DNA from: an uncultured Caldilineales bacterium
GTDB taxonomy: Bacteria > Chloroflexota > Anaerolineae > JAAEKA01
Direction: 5' to 3'
Assembly: GCA_937907455.1 (NCBI GenBank)
Contig: CALESQ010000079.1
Location: 1 to 64,000, forward strand
Length of the DNA stretch: 64,000 nt
The notes under the pieces are model-generated. The model was not told the DNA's origin. It saw only the letters and a program-made list of their open reading frames with translations, and ran no database searches. Positions 9,173 to 18,825 of the stretch are shown here, piece after piece; position 1 is the first letter of the stretch, and every line of letters begins with the position of its first letter. The translations under genes and the position numbers were made by a program.

Positions 9173-9451
9173 ATGGTCAATGCCATTGTGCTGTTTAACG
9201 TCGAGCGCGGCCACGTCAACGCGGTGGCGCAGCAGTTGGTGGCGCTGGACGGCGTCACCGAGGTGTTTTCGGTGGCGGGACGCTACGATCTGGTGGCGGT
9301 GTTGCGCACGGCCAGCAACGAGCAGATCGCCGACCTGGTGACGCGCGCCATCATGCAGATCGAACACATCACGCACACGGAGACGCTGCTGGCCTTCCGC
9401 ATGTTTTCAAAGTACGACCTGGAGGCGATGTTCGCGGTGGGGATGGAGTGA
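9173..9451 (+). CDS. Stand-alone Lrp/AsnC ligand-binding (RAM) domain protein
   Basis: The 92 residues form a single Lrp/AsnC C-terminal alpha/beta sandwich: MVNAIVLFNVERG, VTEVFSVAGRYDLVAVL and a final THTETLLAFRMFSK. The helix-turn-helix half present in full-length regulators is absent. Such small proteins usually assemble into decamers or partner with full-length Lrp proteins, or sense amino acids; they do not bind DNA by themselves. ATG 9173 has AGGAG upstream. It is monocistronic behind a strong promoter. Confidence 0.88.
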   Translation: MVNAIVLFNVERGHVNAVAQQLVALDGVTEVFSVAGRYDLVAVLRTASNEQIADLVTRAIMQIEHITHTETLLAFRMFSKYDLEAMFAVGME

Positions 9452-9457
9452 GGAGGA

Positions 9458-9515
9458 GACAAGTACACAAGGTGACAGGTAGACAGGTAGACAGGTAGAC
9501 AAGTACACAAGGTGA
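9458..9515. repeat. Nested short direct repeats after the Lrp-like gene
   Basis: The 18-mer GACAAGTACACAAGGTGA occurs at 9458-9475 and 9498-9515. Between the copies lie three tandem GACAGGTA units (9474-9497). This gap lies between the convergent Lrp-like and inositol-phosphatase genes and shows no terminator hairpin. Confidence 0.85.
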
Positions 9516-9545
9516 GAAGGGCGGAGGCTTTGTTTCCTTGTCTAC

Positions 9546-10349
9546 TTATTCCGTGTCTGCTTGTCTGCTCGTTATCCTCTGCAACAGCGGCTCGATCAGC
9601 GCGGCGCGCGCGGCGAGGATCGGTTCGGGCGCGGCGCGGCCATCCAACAGCGGGGTGATCTCCACGGCTGCGCCGGAGAGGTAGCGCAGTTCGATGCCCA
9701 AAGCACTCAGCAGCGGCCAAACACCAGCCAAATCCCATAGCCTGACCGGACGCAGCAGCGCGCCCACCGCCGCGCCGCGGCCTACATAGACCAGATGCGC
9801 CGCCGCGCTGCCCAAACTACGCAGCCGGGGGTAGTCAATAGTGTAAAGCTGATGCCAGTTCGACGGCACAGCCAGAAACGCGGTGCGATCCTCTAACCCG
9901 AGGGCGGGCGGCAGCAGACGGCGGCCATTCAGAAACGCACCGCGGGGGTGGCCGGTGTACAACTCGCCCACGGCAGGCAGATAAAACGCACCAGCGACGG
10001 GAACGCCCTGCTGCAAAATCCCCACGGAGATACCCCACACCGGCAAACCACTCAAGTAAGCGCGGCTGCCGTCCAGCGGATCGAGCACCCAGGTGACCGC
10101 GGGATCGTCGCCGCCCAGGTTGCCCTCCTCGGCCAGAATGCGCTCGGCGGGGAAACGGCTGCGGATGCGCGCAGCCAGCAACGCCTCAATCTGCTCATCC
10201 ACCGCGCTCACCGGCGTGTGATCGGCTTTGTCGCGCACGGCAAGATCGGCGCGACGCGCAGCCAGTGCCATGCGCCCGGCCTGCCTGAGCGTCGGCGTGA
10301 TCCAACGCAACAGCCCGCGGACAGGGAGGGACAAAGCGTTTGTTGGCAT
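9546..10349 (-). CDS. Inositol monophosphatase family phosphatase
   Basis: A 267-residue protein of usual family length. The metal-binding signature is WVLDPLDGSRAYLSG (D90, D93), with the upstream EEGN glutamates (E74, E75) and the C-terminal RLWDLAGVWPLL motif. Family members dephosphorylate inositol phosphates, 3'-phosphoadenosine nucleotides, fructose-1,6-bisphosphate or NADP; the substrate cannot be read from sequence. It is the last gene of the signalling operon. Its ATG lies two bases after the stop of the ATPase gene, so it is probably translated by coupling. Whether it serves the signalling genes or merely rides on their transcript is open. Confidence 0.88.
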   Translation of the reverse strand: MPTNALSLPVRGLLRWITPTLRQAGRMALAARRADLAVRDKADHTPVSAVDEQIEALLAARIRSRFPAERILAEEGNLGGDDPAVTWVLDPLDGSRAYLSGLPVWGISVGILQQGVPVAGAFYLPAVGELYTGHPRGAFLNGRRLLPPALGLEDRTAFLAVPSNWHQLYTIDYPRLRSLGSAAAHLVYVGRGAAVGALLRPVRLWDLAGVWPLLSALGIELRYLSGAAVEITPLLDGRAAPEPILAARAALIEPLLQRITSRQADTE

Positions 10350-10351
10350 CG

Positions 10352-11713
10352 TCAGGAGACGGCGTTCTCTGGCGTGTCCACCAGCCGGTAGCCATGCCCG
10401 CGCACGGTGAGCAGGTAGCGCGGTTGCGTCGCATCCGGCTCGATGGCGCGGCGCAGGTGGCGCATCAGCGAGTCAATGCGGTTTTCGCTGCCGGCCTTGT
10501 CAGGATCAAGCGCCTCGGTGGGGTATAACGCGGCCAAAATCTCATCACGGCTGCACACCTGGCCCAGCCGACGATAGAGCAGGCGCAGCAAGTCGTATTC
10601 CAGCTTGCTGAGATCGGCCAGGCGGCGGCCCTCCACCCACACCACGGCCGCGGCCTCGTCCAGCCACAGCCCGCGGTGGCTCAGCGTGCCTTTCTCCAGC
10701 ACGAAATGATGAAACACCGGCGAGAAAAAGGTCGGCTGCTCGCTGTTCTCGTCGCGAATTAAGCCTTTCAGCGCCAGCAATTCACGCGGGGTGTACGGCG
10801 CGCCGATGCCCTGGGCGAGGCGGCTCAAGGCCAGGCGCTCATCCTCGGCCAGGCCCTGCCACAGCTTGCGGTATTCTTCTGCGACCGCGGGCTGAGCCAG
10901 CGCCCAATGCACCTGCGCGTCTGCATCCGCGGGTAACTCGGTGCGCGCCAGCACATCAGACAACGCCACCAGCGAACCGGGGTGTCCACCGCTGAGACGC
11001 AGCATGGCGGCGATTTCGGCCTCGCTCCAGGCGCGGCCACGGCGCGCGGCGATCTGTGCAACCACCTGCCGCGCGTCCACATCGTTGTAGGGCTTCAAGC
11101 CAAGCACCGAGCGCGACAGCAACTCGTAGAAGCCTTCACTGTCCGCGCGGTCACGCAGGCGGCCCGGATGATCGCGCAGCATCAGCACAAAGCACACCTG
11201 ATAGCGGTCGTTGTCGCGCAGGGCGCGCAGATTGGCCAGCGCGGCCGCGGGCAAGGTGCGGTAGCTCTCGTCGAACTCGTCGAGGATGAAGCACAGGCGC
11301 AAACCATGCTCACGGCACAGGGTGCGCGTGGCCAGCTCCAAATGACGTTGCGCCAGCAGCGCGTCGCGGCGGGTAATTGCCTCTGCACGCAGCGCGTTCA
11401 GCCATTCGCGCGCGTCCGCGGGGACGCGGTTGCCCACGCCCTCGATCAGCGCGGTGAGCAGCAGCTCGTACAGGCCCCAGTCGCTTTTCTCGGCCAGGCG
11501 GTTGCAGTCCGCCAGCAGCAGCGCGGTGTGGAGCGCAGCCTCGCTCAGGTAGTGCTGCTGCACCTCCGCGCGCTGGAGGAAGAGCAGCAGCCGCGACTTG
11601 CCCATGCTGGCCGAGCCGATGATGGCCGCGGACTCGCCGCCGCGCAGGAGGTCAAAGAGGGGCGCGGCGATTTCGGCACGAAAAGAAAGGGGGTAATCGG
11701 TTAAAACAAGCAT
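10352..11713 (-). CDS. AAA/STAND-like ATPase fused to an OmpR-type winged helix
   Basis: 453 residues. The N-terminal P-loop ATPase has Walker A GSASMGKS (G33-S40) and a Walker B near 140 (LCFILDEFDE). LRDRAD and SGGHPG elements follow, in the manner of MalT/nSTAND ATPases. A helical linker (about 250-350) leads to a C-terminal winged helix (about 355-450: LSKLEYDLLRLLYRR, CSRDEILAALYP, RYLLTVRGHGYRL) of the OmpR/PhoB DNA-binding type. No receiver domain is present in this chain. It is likely an ATP-gated transcription factor. It starts two bases after the TIR gene stop, so expression is coupled to the phosphorelay genes. Confidence 0.87.
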   Translation of the reverse strand: MLVLTDYPLSFRAEIAAPLFDLLRGGESAAIIGSASMGKSRLLLFLQRAEVQQHYLSEAALHTALLLADCNRLAEKSDWGLYELLLTALIEGVGNRVPADAREWLNALRAEAITRRDALLAQRHLELATRTLCREHGLRLCFILDEFDESYRTLPAAALANLRALRDNDRYQVCFVLMLRDHPGRLRDRADSEGFYELLSRSVLGLKPYNDVDARQVVAQIAARRGRAWSEAEIAAMLRLSGGHPGSLVALSDVLARTELPADADAQVHWALAQPAVAEEYRKLWQGLAEDERLALSRLAQGIGAPYTPRELLALKGLIRDENSEQPTFFSPVFHHFVLEKGTLSHRGLWLDEAAAVVWVEGRRLADLSKLEYDLLRLLYRRLGQVCSRDEILAALYPTEALDPDKAGSENRIDSLMRHLRRAIEPDATQPRYLLTVRGHGYRLVDTPENAVS

Positions 11714-11715
11714 GT

Positions 11716-13938
11716 TCAGGCAGGGGTTAGGTTAGGATCAGAAGGAGTTGATGCTTTTAGCAATTTTTCCCACGACAACTCAATGCCTTCCGGATCGGCA
11801 AAATCAACATAAACCAGATAGGCAATGCGCAGGGGAAGCTCAACTTTTTCCTTGCGCAAGGGGACAAAGCGCCGTTCTCGATTAGCAGAATCAAGTGTCT
11901 GTAACATCAAATTCTCGAATTCCGTCCAACCGCTATCCATGTAATTTTGTGTGAGTATAGCCACAGTTTTTCGGCTTGTCTTAATTGCACGTTCCATTTC
12001 AATGACACTAGGCGCGCCTGGCTCAAAGTCAATGAAGTCAATACAAACCTTGAGATTGGCAGCTTTCAACCGCGGCAATAACTCAGCAACCACCCAGGCG
12101 CGATCCTTTGAACTGTAAGAAATAAAAACATCATACTCAAAGGACGAAGTTGTCGAGACAGAAGGTGATGATTGAGATGGAAATGATGGCTTCTTTGGAT
12201 TGCTCCAACTCTTGGGGGGCCAAGCATCATTTTGCCCGCTGTCCAGACTGCGACAAGTTGTGCCGCCTAACAGAGCGCATCGCTCATCCAGTGGAAGATC
12301 ACCCTCTTCTATTGGGTTATCTTCCTTCCGCATAGGCAAGGTTAAACGAAATGCTGTATTCAGCAGCAACGCCCAACGGTAAGGCCTGGTATCATCACCG
12401 GTTGTTGCTTTAGCGTGTTTACGGATGGTTTTAATGGCCTCAAAAGCCTTCACTGTATCGGTGCTAGCTCCTGAAGGCAAATCTGGCTCCCAAAATTTTA
12501 CTGGGTCTGACGAAAGCAGGTTAACGACAAGATGCAGAAACTCTGAAACCTTCGTTGCAAGTACCCGAAGAAGACGGGTGAGTATATCTATTTCTAACTC
12601 AACCCAATCGGCAAAAATCGGACCTGGGCCGGAGCGTTCGAAATCAATCAACCAAAGCTGCTTGGTTGTTTCATCTATAAAACAGTTGTCGGCCTGGAGA
12701 TCGCCGTGGATAACACACATTGGAATTGACTTGGGGCTATAGTCTTGGGAAACTATATAACCATTGGTTTCGCTGGCTTGTTCTAAAGCAATTCGTTGTT
12801 TTAGCCACGTAATTGGATCTGGGAGTTTTAGTTGCTCGCTAAACCAGGCTTGAAACTCAGGCGATACCTTTTCTAAAGCGCCTGCTGATGCACCGAAACG
12901 GTTGTGCCAGTTGTTGCCCCATAATGCTCTGTAAGCTTGATAAAGAGTTACTTTATTGTCGCCTTTTTCCTTTTTTGCATCATAGTAACTCTTCCACCCG
13001 GATCCGAAGTTGTTTAATACAGTGCAGATGTCTTCTGCCTGCCTTTCTTGATAATAGATGCGAAACAGAGCACCCACATCCCCAACATTCAAATAGCGAG
13101 TACCTTGGACATCCCATAAAACAGCTTCTGATTTCAGAGTAGCATAATACCTCAATGGAAATTTATCTTCCACGTACTTCTTATAACGAGTTGATTCATC
13201 ACGCGTCGGATCTGTTCGCACGATCTTGACAATATCGGAAATTGCGTTCCCATCTCGGTTAATCCGAATAACTACTGAACGCGGACGAACGCTACCTGCA
13301 CTGGGAAAACGATCATCGCTTTCTAAAGAATGGACTGCTAGCTGCTGGGCATCAGGATATAATTTCCAGAGGAGATCTTCTATTTCATCCACAGGAACAT
13401 CATCTTGATCAGGGAAAAGGCGTTTAATTAACTGTTCCGAGCCACCAATACTAAATGGCCATTTAATAAGCTCTTTTGTAAAGCGCCCCCAGTACTGGAG
13501 CTTTACTTCTTCAATAGTTTTCTCAAGCTCCTCAGGACCACTTTCCTTACCAACAAAGTCATAAGCGCGTAGGGGTACATCAGGTGGTGATTTGATAGCT
13601 GCACGCACGGTATCTTTGTCACCGTATCCGCTCACAATAATAGACACTGTAGGAGCGAGATGAGAAACAAGTTCCAAGCCTGTCCGATCAGTGGGATCAC
13701 CATCGCTTCTGAGCCGCATATCCACAAGAGCAATATGACATCGGTAATCATGCGCCTTTTTGATAGCGTCATCCCAAAGCGCCTGAAACAGATTGTCAGC
13801 GTCTTCGGGCGCTTCAGCCGCGTACGCTTCGTAACCCCAATCAGCAAGATTTTTGAGATGATCTTGTCGCCATTGCGGATCGTTCTCCACCACCAGAACA
13901 CGCGGCAGGTTCTCTTTACCCTTAGTATTGTCACTCAT
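11716..13938 (-). CDS. Response regulator with APH-like kinase domain and C-terminal TIR domain
   Basis: This 740-residue protein is an unusual three-part fusion. Residues 1-150 are a receiver domain (VVEND with D20, phospho-acceptor D73 in IALVDMRLRSD, K131). The middle (about 200-580) resembles aminoglycoside phosphotransferase/protein kinase folds, with catalytic loop IHGDLQADN (H411-N418) and metal-binding IDFE (D432). Residues about 600-735 are a TIR domain (YDVFISYSSKDRAW) with SGWTEFE, placing E675 where the NADase catalytic glutamate sits. The start overlaps the upstream kinase stop by 4 bp. Inference: a phosphorylation-controlled TIR effector or signalling enzyme. Base composition looks more AT-rich than that of the flanking genes, compatible with acquisition. 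Confidence 0.85.
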   Translation of the reverse strand: MSDNTKGKENLPRVLVVENDPQWRQDHLKNLADWGYEAYAAEAPEDADNLFQALWDDAIKKAHDYRCHIALVDMRLRSDGDPTDRTGLELVSHLAPTVSIIVSGYGDKDTVRAAIKSPPDVPLRAYDFVGKESGPEELEKTIEEVKLQYWGRFTKELIKWPFSIGGSEQLIKRLFPDQDDVPVDEIEDLLWKLYPDAQQLAVHSLESDDRFPSAGSVRPRSVVIRINRDGNAISDIVKIVRTDPTRDESTRYKKYVEDKFPLRYYATLKSEAVLWDVQGTRYLNVGDVGALFRIYYQERQAEDICTVLNNFGSGWKSYYDAKKEKGDNKVTLYQAYRALWGNNWHNRFGASAGALEKVSPEFQAWFSEQLKLPDPITWLKQRIALEQASETNGYIVSQDYSPKSIPMCVIHGDLQADNCFIDETTKQLWLIDFERSGPGPIFADWVELEIDILTRLLRVLATKVSEFLHLVVNLLSSDPVKFWEPDLPSGASTDTVKAFEAIKTIRKHAKATTGDDTRPYRWALLLNTAFRLTLPMRKEDNPIEEGDLPLDERCALLGGTTCRSLDSGQNDAWPPKSWSNPKKPSFPSQSSPSVSTTSSFEYDVFISYSSKDRAWVVAELLPRLKAANLKVCIDFIDFEPGAPSVIEMERAIKTSRKTVAILTQNYMDSGWTEFENLMLQTLDSANRERRFVPLRKEKVELPLRIAYLVYVDFADPEGIELSWEKLLKASTPSDPNLTPA

Positions 13939-16900
13939 GATTTCGCTCCTGAATTACTTGGCTTAGATGGCAGGCGGATAGCGAACAAAGCCCCTTGACC
14001 TTCAACGGCTGGGTAGAGATGGATGCGCCCGTTCATTGTTTCGATCAATGATTGGGCAATCAGTAAGCCAAAACCACTGTTTTGCTGGGTGTCGTCATTC
14101 TTTTTGGTCGAAAAGGGTCCGCGCAAAAGGTGTCGCCGCGCTTCAAAATCAAGACCAGGGCCGTTGTCCTGAATTTGCAGTTCCACTTGCTCAGAGGAAA
14201 GACGGTGGACGCGCAACGTGATTTGCTTAACAAGGGTTGTCGCCAGCGCTTCGGCTGCATTGCGCAATAGATGGCGTACAGCGCGCCAGGTTTGTTCTTT
14301 GTAGGCATAAACGACATGATCTTCATCGTCGGCAAAGGTTATCTTTACGTCGGAAGCGTTCGTGATGCGCCAGTGACGCACTCGGGGTTCGAGGAATTCT
14401 TTCAAAAAAAATCCGACCGGATCATTTCGTTCTATGTGCGCGTCACGCACAGTGTCTGCCAATTGCCCTGCGCGTCCGTCAATCTCTTTAGCCCAATCCA
14501 CTTTTTGATCTGCGGTAGCCCTGGTATCTGTTTGCAGCCAGCCCGCACGATTGCGAATATAGCCCACCTCGCTGTTGATGTCATGAGCAATATCAGCCGC
14601 CCAGGCCATCGCGCCGGCCACTGAAACGCGACTCTGTGCCAATGCAGCATGGCCTAAGCGGTCAAGCGCCAAAGCAACTTGTTTGGCTGCCATTTCAAAA
14701 AGTCTCTCGTCGTCTTCACCAAAAGCATTCGGTGTGTCACTCTTGATCACCAAGACCCCGATCAGCTTATCGTTGCTGCCCAATAAGCCAGCGCATAGCT
14801 CAGACTGTGTGTTTGAGTTGACTTCAACATATATGCCCTTGTACTTCTCGTCATGAACGTTTTTGACGTTTTCTATGATGATTTTCTTCTCGTTAAGGGA
14901 ACGTCGGGCTACCTCGCAGGTGATCCCTTCGCCGTCAAGGGGTAAACGGACACGGTGCTGATATTCAGGTATTGTAGGCTGATAAAATTCCCTTGCCACC
15001 TTGGGAAGCTCTAACACATCCTCGCGATCCTCGTAGAGCATAATATAAGGCGTTGCTGTAGGATCTTTGCGGCTAAACTCCTCTTTTAAGACGTTTAATA
15101 CGCCGCGCAAAACAGTGTCAAGGTCCAGGCTGGCTCCTGCGGCGGTGGCAACCCTCAAGGCAGTCTCAAATCGTTGCTGTCGCTGCTGTGCCAATTCCAG
15201 CGTTTGCGCATTGTGGATGGCGGTGGCAGCAGCGTCGGCAAAGGCGGTGAACAAGGCCCGCTCAGTAGCCAAAAACTCATGACGTTTGCGATAATTTAAG
15301 AATAATGCTCCAATTGCAGCAGATTTGGTACCGAAGCGCAAGGAAAGTGCCGCAGTTGAGAAAATGCCCTCCTCGCGCGTAAAGTCTCCATCTAAGACGG
15401 AGCCGTTCTCTATAACCGAAGCAAACAAAGGATTAGGGCGCTCCATCACGGTTTTCACCAGGTGATCACTGGTTCTGCTGCCACGATGTTTTTCGTTTTG
15501 TACATTCCATTGCGGCCCTGAAATCAGCTTGTCTTTGTCTTCTGCATCGGTATACCACATGGTGATGCAATCCAGTTCCGGCGCCACCTTGCGGGCATAC
15601 GCGACGATGGCGTCGAGGGTTGTGGCTAAGTCCATAGATGCAGACACGGTAGCAATCGTCTGCGCCATGGTTTGCAGATCACTGCGGGTGCGTACGCTAT
15701 CCAACGCCAACTCGCAGGCCCGGCCCAAGCGCTGTAAGCTCTCTTCATCCAGAGTGCTGAAGGATGCTTTCTTGTCTGATTGGCGGACGGCCAATGCGCC
15801 GATGGCTTTTTCACCGGTGCGCAGCAGAACAATTAAATCATTCTTGTTGCGGTGTAAAGGCTTGTTTTGCTCCAAAACCTGGCCAATCGCTCCAGCATGG
15901 ATTTCGCTAGACAGCGAGCGCAGCTCGCCTTTTGGGGTGAGATGATAATCGCGGCGCATTTGCTTGCGCTGTTCCCCTTCTCCTTCCCAGTGAGCTATAG
16001 CCAGAGTAGTTTTGACTCGGTGATCGAACAGGTCTGCAGTATTCGATAGAATGGAGCGTCTTAACTTTTTCTCATCCACATCGGAGGCCAACGCTTGAGC
16101 TTGAATGTTCGCGATCAGTTGCATGCTAAGCCGTTGCCGTTCCATGCCATGCTCAGCTTGGACGCGCCCATGTTGTTCCTGCCCGAATTCACGCGCATAG
16201 CTAATGACCGTAGCGCCAATTGTCGCCAGATGTTCGGAGCGGGCAATGTCCTCTTCGGTGAAAGATCGCGGTGTACGATAGTCAAAATAAATCACACCCA
16301 GCGGTTCTGCTGTCAAGGCTTTGCGCATGGGAACGGCTATCATTGCTTTGACACCTTCACGCTTGACAAATGAATGTTCAGCGAGGCGCTTGCCCCCAAA
16401 CTTTAGCGTAGAATGATCAACGTCAGCTACCACCAGATTACCAGATTGCAAGACCGAAAAGGTGACGCCTTGTTGGCGCGGTTTGTTTTTAGAGATGAAA
16501 TCATCACCGTGGTTCAAGCCACGATGGACAACGTTGTTCAAGTCATAAGCGCCTGTTTCAGCCAGATAGGGATAAATCACAATACTGTTCGCTGACATGA
16601 TGGAATCAGCGGATTGGTCACACAGGTCTTGCAAGCTCTCTTTTAAGGGTCGCTGGGCTGCCCGCTCGGTGATGCGCCGGTTGAGTGCGAGGATGTTTTC
16701 ATACTTTTCGCCAAGCAGGCGACTTCGGTTTCTTTCCTGTGCCTGCTGCCATTCAGTCATGGCCTGCGCCAGCAATTCTTCCACCTTGCTCAGATCGCCA
16801 TGACGAAGGGGCTCGCCGTCAAAAGCGTTGTCTACCCACAAAACCCCGATGACTTTGCCACCCTGTTTGACCGGCAGCAAGGCGCAGTCGTAGTCTGTTG

Positions 16901-18809
16901 CCTTGTCCAGTAAATCAGATGGGTGGGGCAATGAACTTTCCGGCAGCGCATTTTCCAATGCCGAAGAAGCCATGGTTCTGCGTGCTGGACTACGCAAAAT
17001 ATCAACCTGCTCTGAGCTAAGTCGCCACTCAACGACTGCCTGTTGCAGAGGGGTTGGATCAGACAAGGCCAGATGAGGAGCGGCAAAGTAGTCTTGCAGG
17101 CTTTTTTTGCCATCGCGATCCTTTTCCCAGGACCCCCGCGCCTCTTTGCGCGTCCAGTGGCCAATGGCCATGCGTCCCATCCAGAGGCTATCTGCCACCG
17201 GCGATTGCAAAAACAGCAAGGCGCGGTTGAAACTGTTGCCCTCGCGATGGGTAATCGTAGTCAACACGGCATGCCAAAAGCCTTCTTCTGACTCCTCGAT
17301 CAAACGCGGCAGCACGGCCCGGAGTTGCTTGGCTGCTTCATCCTGGCGCTTCTTCTCTTCTTCGCGCTCGTGCTGATAGGCCGCATAAATCGCACCGGCA
17401 ATTTGATCAGCAATTTTGCCGAGTAGCTGCTGATGGCTAGGCGTATAGGATATTTTTTCATCATAACTTTGAACAGCTAGCACACCAATGACTTTTCCAC
17501 TATCTAATCGCAGTGGCACGCCCAGCCAACAAGCAGCCGGCCTGCCAAAATGGTCAATGCCATTATCTTGACAGAATTTTATCGCATCATGAAAAAGCAG
17601 AGATTGGTTTTTGGATATGAGATAACCACTCACTGCACTACCTGGTTTATGCCAGTGGCGATCTTGTAACACGTTGTCTTCATAGTGTCTTCGATAATCA
17701 AGATAGCCTGTTTCCAAATCGGACAAAACAACCATAAAGTTAGATACATCCAGCTTGACACGTTTTCCCACCAGGCGGCGTATCTCGTCCAGCAGTTCAT
17801 CGAGATTGCTGGTAGCGGCTTTGGTAATGATCTGCCTGCCAATGGTACTCAACAACTCCGCTTCCCGCGCCTGCTCTTGCGTTTGCTCATGCAGCCGCGC
17901 CCGCTCTAACGCCGCTGCGGCCTGATTGCCGAACAAAGCTAATACCGCCCCGATTTGATTGCGCTGTTGTGCGCTAAAAGCAGAATCCAGTTCATCGTTG
18001 TCCAGAGTGAGTGTACCAACTTTGTGGTTTCCGCTCGACAGCGGGATTTTTACCCATTCTCCGACCGGTGGTTGCATCCCTTGGGCTGCATAAAATTCAT
18101 CAGTTCCACCCTTACCTGCCTCACGCGCCTTGAAGATCATCGGCTTGCCAGCTTCAATTGCTTGCTTGGAATACATTAACTCCTTCAAAGGTGCGCGCAA
18201 ACCTGCAAACCCTTTCAAGCGAGCGGTGCCTGCCTGACTAACACCTACCATTTCAGGATCACCCTGTGCTTCCTGGCCTTGTTCTACCAAGAGGCGCAAG
18301 CGCGCGCGCTTAAAATCAAAGTGTAGAGCGCCCTGAACAATGGCATCGGCTACAGCTTGCACGGTCGAGGCGCTCTGCATGGCGGTGGTGACCTCGGTCA
18401 AAATTTGCAGCCAGTTGCGTTCATTGCGAATACCACGGCTTTTTTCAATGGACTTAAGCACGTAGACGAGTTCGCGCGTGTCAAAAGGCTTGGTCAGATA
18501 GCGATACGCCCCCAAATCAAAGGCAGCAATCCCCGCCTCAACCTCGTTGTAACCAGTCAGGATGATGGCATCGCTTTCCGGGCTGAGATCGCGCAGTTGC
18601 CCCATCAAGACAACACCGTTAACGTCCGACCCTTCCAGGCGTTGATCCAAAACAAAAGCAGCAAAAGGCGAGGCAGCCTCCTTCACCGCCAAACGCGCCT
18701 GTGCTGCGCTGTTGACGGCAACCACATCAAATCCTTTTTCGAGTCGCCTCAGTTGCTCACCGAGCATGTGAGCAAGTACTTCGTCGTCGTCTACAATTAA
18801 AATACGCAT
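13935..18809 (-). CDS. Hybrid histidine kinase: receiver, about seven GAF domains, HisKA-like and HATPase
   Basis: 1624 residues from ATG 18809 (MRILIVDDDE), with GGGAAGGG upstream; the frame runs further upstream, but that part overlaps the previous gene. A receiver domain comes first (D7-D9, phospho-D55, K107). About seven successive GAF-type sensor modules fill about 140-1385, several ending in the typical GVLAVQS or GVLWVDN strand. The dimerisation helix carries H1409 (DIAHDINSEVG). The C-terminal HATPase has N box LLRNAAEAL, G1 DNGPGLD and G2 NSGFGLLIAQ. No membrane helix is seen, so it is a cytoplasmic kinase sensing small ligands or redox. It lies 16 bp after the S1-kinase gene and overlaps the TIR gene by 4 bp, so the TIR receiver is a likely target. 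Confidence 0.92.
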   Translation of the reverse strand: MRILIVDDDEVLAHMLGEQLRRLEKGFDVVAVNSAAQARLAVKEAASPFAAFVLDQRLEGSDVNGVVLMGQLRDLSPESDAIILTGYNEVEAGIAAFDLGAYRYLTKPFDTRELVYVLKSIEKSRGIRNERNWLQILTEVTTAMQSASTVQAVADAIVQGALHFDFKRARLRLLVEQGQEAQGDPEMVGVSQAGTARLKGFAGLRAPLKELMYSKQAIEAGKPMIFKAREAGKGGTDEFYAAQGMQPPVGEWVKIPLSSGNHKVGTLTLDNDELDSAFSAQQRNQIGAVLALFGNQAAAALERARLHEQTQEQAREAELLSTIGRQIITKAATSNLDELLDEIRRLVGKRVKLDVSNFMVVLSDLETGYLDYRRHYEDNVLQDRHWHKPGSAVSGYLISKNQSLLFHDAIKFCQDNGIDHFGRPAACWLGVPLRLDSGKVIGVLAVQSYDEKISYTPSHQQLLGKIADQIAGAIYAAYQHEREEEKKRQDEAAKQLRAVLPRLIEESEEGFWHAVLTTITHREGNSFNRALLFLQSPVADSLWMGRMAIGHWTRKEARGSWEKDRDGKKSLQDYFAAPHLALSDPTPLQQAVVEWRLSSEQVDILRSPARRTMASSALENALPESSLPHPSDLLDKATDYDCALLPVKQGGKVIGVLWVDNAFDGEPLRHGDLSKVEELLAQAMTEWQQAQERNRSRLLGEKYENILALNRRITERAAQRPLKESLQDLCDQSADSIMSANSIVIYPYLAETGAYDLNNVVHRGLNHGDDFISKNKPRQQGVTFSVLQSGNLVVADVDHSTLKFGGKRLAEHSFVKREGVKAMIAVPMRKALTAEPLGVIYFDYRTPRSFTEEDIARSEHLATIGATVISYAREFGQEQHGRVQAEHGMERQRLSMQLIANIQAQALASDVDEKKLRRSILSNTADLFDHRVKTTLAIAHWEGEGEQRKQMRRDYHLTPKGELRSLSSEIHAGAIGQVLEQNKPLHRNKNDLIVLLRTGEKAIGALAVRQSDKKASFSTLDEESLQRLGRACELALDSVRTRSDLQTMAQTIATVSASMDLATTLDAIVAYARKVAPELDCITMWYTDAEDKDKLISGPQWNVQNEKHRGSRTSDHLVKTVMERPNPLFASVIENGSVLDGDFTREEGIFSTAALSLRFGTKSAAIGALFLNYRKRHEFLATERALFTAFADAAATAIHNAQTLELAQQRQQRFETALRVATAAGASLDLDTVLRGVLNVLKEEFSRKDPTATPYIMLYEDREDVLELPKVAREFYQPTIPEYQHRVRLPLDGEGITCEVARRSLNEKKIIIENVKNVHDEKYKGIYVEVNSNTQSELCAGLLGSNDKLIGVLVIKSDTPNAFGEDDERLFEMAAKQVALALDRLGHAALAQSRVSVAGAMAWAADIAHDINSEVGYIRNRAGWLQTDTRATADQKVDWAKEIDGRAGQLADTVRDAHIERNDPVGFFLKEFLEPRVRHWRITNASDVKITFADDEDHVVYAYKEQTWRAVRHLLRNAAEALATTLVKQITLRVHRLSSEQVELQIQDNGPGLDFEARRHLLRGPFSTKKNDDTQQNSGFGLLIAQSLIETMNGRIHLYPAVEGQGALFAIRLPSKPSNSGAKS

Positions 18810-18825
18810 CGTTTTTCCCTTCCCG

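Noticed and set aside
10982..11704. Plus-strand ORF of 240 codons
   Set aside because: Antisense to the AAA/winged-helix gene, which has clear Walker and DNA-binding motifs; no ribosome site.
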